Positions 6,589 through 8,994 of a DNA stretch of 8,994 nt are shown one piece after another. The notes beneath the pieces were generated by a model. That model was not told where the DNA came from. It did not search any database and saw only the letters and a list, made by a program, of their open reading frames with translations. Both the position numbers and the translations under genes were made by a program. The stretch's first letter is position 1; each line of letters begins with the position of its first letter. Origin of the DNA: Bacteroidota bacterium. GTDB taxonomy: Bacteria; Bacteroidota; Bacteroidia; J057. The DNA lies in contig RDXT01000568.1 of NCBI GenBank assembly GCA_004292985.1, positions 1 to 8,994 on the forward strand, written 5' to 3'.

Positions 6589-6618
6589 CAAAAATATGGG
6601 CTTTTACCCGAAATCCAA
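6589..6618 (-). promoter_or_regulatory. Promoter candidate for the phosphorylase-murB transcript
   Basis: On the minus strand, TATTTTTG (plus 6596-6589) matches the Bacteroides -7 consensus TAnnTTTG at every fixed position. TTGG (plus 6618-6615) lies 18 bases upstream, one base off the TTTG -33 element and slightly short in spacing. Transcription would begin near 6582, leaving a leader of about 30 bases before the ATG at 6551. An inverted repeat GGGCTT / AAGCCC lies between and over these elements. Confidence 0.55.
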
Positions 6619-6622
6619 GCCC
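6598..6622. promoter_or_regulatory. Possible operator: inverted repeat in the phosphorylase promoter
   Basis: GGGCTT at 6598-6603 and AAGCCC at 6617-6622 form a perfect six-base inverted repeat with a 13-base spacer (25 bases in all). The repeat begins directly next to the -7 element and covers the -33 element of the minus-strand promoter candidate, where a bound repressor would block RNA polymerase. Six-base arms can arise by chance, so this is a weak call. Confidence 0.3.
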
Positions 6623-6702
6623 CATGAAAGAAAGCGTCGAAGGGAGGTGACGATAAGAGCCTAAATTCGTCCAAAATGGGAGCAACGAGCTAAAAAATAA
6701 GT

Positions 6703-7395
6703 ATGATCCGGAAAAAAACGTTTGCAGCCGGGATGGTCATTGCAGGCGGAATGAATGATATCGGTCTCGAATTTGCCGCTATGGCAGCACGGGACGGCTG
6801 TGAACTGATCCTTACTGACTGGCAGCCGCAGGCGCTTTCTCAGGCACGCGAGGCGCTTTCGGGTATTGCAGGGGCAAGGCCGCATGTGATCGAAGAGGCT
6901 CCCTCCGAAGCGGGTTTTGCTGCCCGGACGATGGACAACTGCCTGATGTACAGCCTTTTGGGAGAAAGGCCTTTTGCCCTCGATTGCCTGGTTCAGGTGA
7001 TTGATTTTTCTCAAACCCCGGCAGACCCCTGGGCAACAGACAGTGCCGGACCTGAGCAGCGCCTGCGTGCCGCCCTGGAGCTCAATGAGATATTCCTGCA
7101 ACTGATGTATGAGCGGGGCAGCGGCGCCATCCTGAATATTCTGGTGGAGCCTGAACTGGAAGAAGCCTGGCTGCACGAGGTCTATGAGGACACGCGGACC
7201 CTGCTGCTGGAGATGGGAGAGAGCATCAACCTGCGCGACAAAACGCCGGGGGTAGGTATCTACAATCTCTTTTTGTCCCCGACTTCGGTGCTGTTTCAGA
7301 CCCCTCCGGCGCGTGCGGACATTGCCCCTTCATTCGATCCTTTTTCCTGTTCGTCTCACGAAATTGCCGGGTACGGATACCAGCTCCTGGGCTGA
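6703..7395 (+). CDS. Degenerate short-chain dehydrogenase/reductase-like protein
   Basis: A 230-residue protein with the outline of a classical SDR (usually about 250) but most active-site residues changed. The first strand and turn are MVIAGGMNDIGLEFA (11-25): the TGxxxGIG cofactor motif has become AGGMNDIG, with Ala for Thr and Asp19 for the second Gly. The second strand ends in ELILTDW (34-40), as in SDRs. The NNAG region is VQVID (97-101), and ERGSGAILNI (137-146) is a very SDR-like strand, but the catalytic Ser position reads NILV instead of NISS. YxxxK appears as Y161-E-D-T-R165, so the Tyr stays and the Lys is Arg. The end GVGIYNLFLSP (183-193) mimics the usual V-x-x-x-x-PG segment. 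It is unlikely to be a normal oxidoreductase; a binding or regulatory role is possible. It is divergent from the phosphorylase across 151 bases. No strong terminator follows. Confidence 0.7.
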   Translation: MIRKKTFAAGMVIAGGMNDIGLEFAAMAARDGCELILTDWQPQALSQAREALSGIAGARPHVIEEAPSEAGFAARTMDNCLMYSLLGERPFALDCLVQVIDFSQTPADPWATDSAGPEQRLRAALELNEIFLQLMYERGSGAILNILVEPELEEAWLHEVYEDTRTLLLEMGESINLRDKTPGVGIYNLFLSPTSVLFQTPPARADIAPSFDPFSCSSHEIAGYGYQLLG

Positions 7396-7662
7396 GGCAG
7401 CAGGCCTATGTTGGGAAAAAGAGGCATCTGAAAGGCGTTTTAGGGCAAAAAAATTATCAACAGACAACCTGATTTTTTAAGTGCTTGATTATCAATGGGT
7501 TAATTTTTGATTTTGGAGACAATTAGTTGTTATATTACTATAAATTGATGCTCCTTTTACGTGAAAGAACAGGTAAGGTTTTGCACAGAACGAAATAATT
7601 TTCTATTGTTGCCCCGTGGTGTAGTTTAACCGTGAGTCGGATTAACCCCCAAACACCCTGGC
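7396..7662. other. AT-rich intergenic region before the NlpC/P60 gene
   Basis: This 267-base stretch has no supported gene. It turns strongly AT-rich from about 7448 to 7610, unlike the surrounding coding sequence, and probably carries the promoter of the NlpC/P60 gene. The best pair I see is TTTG at 7506-7509 followed after 21 bases by TATATTAC (7531-7538), and another lone TAATTTTC at 7596-7603; both are weak matches. The segment at 7611-7640 resembles the start of a tRNA but has no T arm or matching acceptor strand. Confidence 0.4.
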
Positions 7663-8574
7663 ATGAACGAAGAGTCCTTGCTCTCAGAATTAACAACCGG
7701 TCATACAGACCTGCCCATTCCACTGCTTCTGTTGCTGGTTGTGTTTATCCTTTTTCCCGCATTCATTTACGCTACGGACCCACCCGCACGTGATGAGGAG
7801 AAGGTAGAACAAGTTGTCCGCTCTGCGGCTTCCTATATGGGTACTCCCTACAAACTTGGAGGCCTCACCCGCAAGGGAATAGATTGCTCCGGTCTGATGA
7901 TGGTCAGTTTTGCGGAAGCGGGGCACCAGTTGCCGCGTGTTTCCCGGGATCAGGCACTCACAGGGATTAAGGTTGACCGCAAAGACCTTCAGCGCGGCGA
8001 TCTGATCTTTTTCCGCAAAGGTTCGCGCATCAGCCACGTGGCGATGGTCGTCTATGCGGATGAAACCGAAGTAAAGTTTATCCATTCCTGTGTATCTCAG
8101 GGAGTTACGATCACAAGTCTCTCAAACAGCTACTACAACTCCCGTTTTCACAGCGCCCGCCGTATCTGGAACGTACCTGTTTCCAGCCCCACAAGCCTTT
8201 CTATCCCTAACCCGGCCCTTGCTCTGGCCGATACCCTCGCCGGCGATACCCTCTTTATGGAGGAGGAAATGGAGGAATTTGCCACTGCCCGGCCGGCAGC
8301 ACCTGGCATCTATCCTGAAGCAGCTCTCCGCGCACTTCGCAGCGAAGACATTCAGGCCATGAGTGCGGCCGAGCTGCGCCTTATGAAATACGAAATCCTG
8401 GCCCGCCACGGGTTCCGCTTTCCCGAAGCGCATGTGCAGCAATATTTCGAAACCCAGTCATGGTATGGTGTTGCATCGCCGACCAGCGACCGCGAAGAGA
8501 TTGCCGCCCGCCTCAGCGCCGAAGAAAAAGCCAATCTTGAGCTGCTGAGCCGCATGGAAACAGCCGCCGAATAA
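7663..8574 (+). CDS. Membrane-anchored NlpC/P60 cell-wall hydrolase with C-terminal YARHG domain
   Basis: A 303-residue protein. After a short acidic start (MNEESLLSE) there is one hydrophobic segment at about 18-37, which serves as an uncleaved anchor or signal peptide. Residues 44-170 form an NlpC/P60 (peptidase family C40) domain: GTPYKLGG (60-67), the nucleophile Cys75 in IDCSGLM, LQRGDLIFF (109-117), His125 in SHVAMVV, and His141 in FIHS as the likely third residue. Such domains cut peptide stems of peptidoglycan, typically after gamma-D-glutamyl residues. A Ser/Pro-rich and then acidic linker (172-215) leads to a YARHG-type domain at about 232-270, with YEILARHGFRF (243-253), QQYF (259-262) and QSWYG (265-269). 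YARHG domains are extracellular and thought to bind the cell wall or surface. An in-frame stop lies 24 bases before the ATG, with no other start codon between, so this start is the only one. A strong terminator follows. Confidence 0.9.
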   Translation: MNEESLLSELTTGHTDLPIPLLLLLVVFILFPAFIYATDPPARDEEKVEQVVRSAASYMGTPYKLGGLTRKGIDCSGLMMVSFAEAGHQLPRVSRDQALTGIKVDRKDLQRGDLIFFRKGSRISHVAMVVYADETEVKFIHSCVSQGVTITSLSNSYYNSRFHSARRIWNVPVSSPTSLSIPNPALALADTLAGDTLFMEEEMEEFATARPAAPGIYPEAALRALRSEDIQAMSAAELRLMKYEILARHGFRFPEAHVQQYFETQSWYGVASPTSDREEIAARLSAEEKANLELLSRMETAAE

Positions 8575-8601
8575 GCCTACACATCTTCCCATCATACTAC
8601 G

Positions 8602-8638
8602 CCATCCGAAGTTTTTAACTCCGGATGGTTTCTGTTTT
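8602..8638 (+). terminator. Rho-independent terminator after the NlpC/P60 gene
   Basis: CCATCCG at 8602-8608 pairs perfectly with CGGATGG at 8622-8628. Inside it, AGTT (8610-8613) pairs with AACT (8617-8620) after a single A-C mismatch, leaving a TTT loop. The T-rich tail TTTCTGTTTT (8629-8638) follows directly. It lies 27 bases after the stop codon, and its tail touches the promoter candidate of the next gene. Confidence 0.85.
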
Positions 8639-8667
8639 GAATCCTGCGGCAGAAGTGCGTATTTTTT
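8636..8667 (+). promoter_or_regulatory. Bacteroidota-type promoter candidate for the last gene
   Basis: TTTG at 8636-8639 is followed after 20 bases by TATTTTTT at 8660-8667, which matches TAnnTTTG except for the final G. The spacing is as expected. The start of transcription would be near 8672, leaving only about 10 bases before the ATG at 8683, so the mRNA would be nearly leaderless. The -33 element overlaps the T tail of the preceding terminator. Confidence 0.5.
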
Positions 8668-8682
8668 CGAAAACTCTTCCGG

Positions 8683-8994
8683 ATGAATCTTCGCAGCACA
8701 GCGTACCTGCTTCTGACCTCTTGTTTTCTGTGTGTTTTTCTTGTGCCGCTTCGCGGCCAGACAGGCAAAGAGAAAAACAAGTACCCCGAAGGCTATATCG
8801 TCTCTCTTGGGGGGGATACGACCTGGGGCTATGTGCGCTCCGGCAACTACTTCCGTGACCAGCAGCGGATCCGTTTTTACGACGATTTTGGTGCGCGGAC
8901 CTGGTACACTTCCGACCGTCTGGCAGGATACGGCTATGAAAACAAACATTACACCTCGCATCCCACCCCTTATTTTTTTGCAGGTATCTTCAGC
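8683..8994 (+). CDS. Exported protein of unknown function, N-terminal part
   Basis: The frame opens at ATG 8683 and is still open at the right edge (104 codons). Residues 1 to about 26 form a signal peptide (MNLRSTAYLLLTSCFLCVF..., likely ending at LRGQ). The mature part begins with a charged TGKEKNKYP and then GYIVSLGGDTTWGYVRSGNY, RIRFYDDFG and WYTSDRLAGYGYE. This layout (GYI-x-GDT-x-GYV, then an 'I-x-F' strand and a Tyr-rich strand ending in a 'GYGY' type turn) recalls a group of uncharacterised secreted Bacteroidota proteins that occur in many copies per genome; I know no function for it. It follows a strong terminator and has its own promoter candidate, so it starts a new transcript. The start is chosen because it opens the signal peptide; there is no clear ribosome binding site. 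Confidence 0.75.
   Translation, partial: MNLRSTAYLLLTSCFLCVFLVPLRGQTGKEKNKYPEGYIVSLGGDTTWGYVRSGNYFRDQQRIRFYDDFGARTWYTSDRLAGYGYENKHYTSHPTPYFFAGIFS

Noticed and set aside
7611..7640. A tRNA-like beginning (GCCCCGTGGTGTAGTTTAACC)
   Set aside because: It resembles an acceptor strand plus D arm, but no anticodon arm, no GGTTCRA-type T arm and no matching 3' acceptor strand follow. It may be coincidence or a very short relic.

Overview
The window reads as chromosomal DNA of a member of the Bacteroidota. The support is: a histidine-rich CrtZ-type carotenoid hydroxylase, a short alpha-glucan phosphorylase, YqaE/Pmp3 proteins with long N-terminal extensions, a DUF2752 protein, an NlpC/P60 protein with a YARHG tail, almost no Shine-Dalgarno sequences before the genes, and several promoter candidates of the phylum's TTTG / TAnnTTTG type. 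Base composition is moderately GC-rich by eye, which might fit a Saprospiria or Cytophagia relative, but that placement is a guess. There are no mobile elements, CRISPR arrays, rRNA genes or complete tRNA genes.

Layout. Positions 1-1654 (+) hold a tight three-gene unit: the end of a SIMPL-domain protein, a CorA-type Mg2+/Co2+ channel that overlaps it by one base, and a beta-carotene hydroxylase 11 bases further on. Positions 1767-3059 (+) hold three small membrane proteins: two secreted-then-anchored proteins that look like diverged tandem paralogs of the YqaE/Pmp3 type, each followed by its own intrinsic terminator, then a DUF2752 protein. This run meets the minus-strand genes head-on across a 44-base gap filled by a heptad repeat with G-quadruplex potential on the minus strand. 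Positions 6551-3104 (-) hold an alpha-glucan phosphorylase-like protein, murB (start one base after the phosphorylase stop) and a YebC/PmpR-family protein with its own promoter candidate. Positions 6703-8574 (+) hold a degenerate short-chain dehydrogenase-like protein and a membrane-anchored NlpC/P60-YARHG protein, followed by a strong terminator. A secreted protein of unknown function begins at 8683 and runs off the right edge.

Most genes are housekeeping or envelope genes: ion transport, carotenoid tailoring, storage-glucan turnover, peptidoglycan precursor synthesis and remodelling, translation or regulation through YebC. I do not see a multi-gene novel system. The best leads are single-locus oddities: the phosphorylase has Thr where GT35 enzymes carry the PLP-binding Lys, the SDR-like protein has lost nearly all catalytic residues, and the convergent spacer is an unusual G-rich heptad array.
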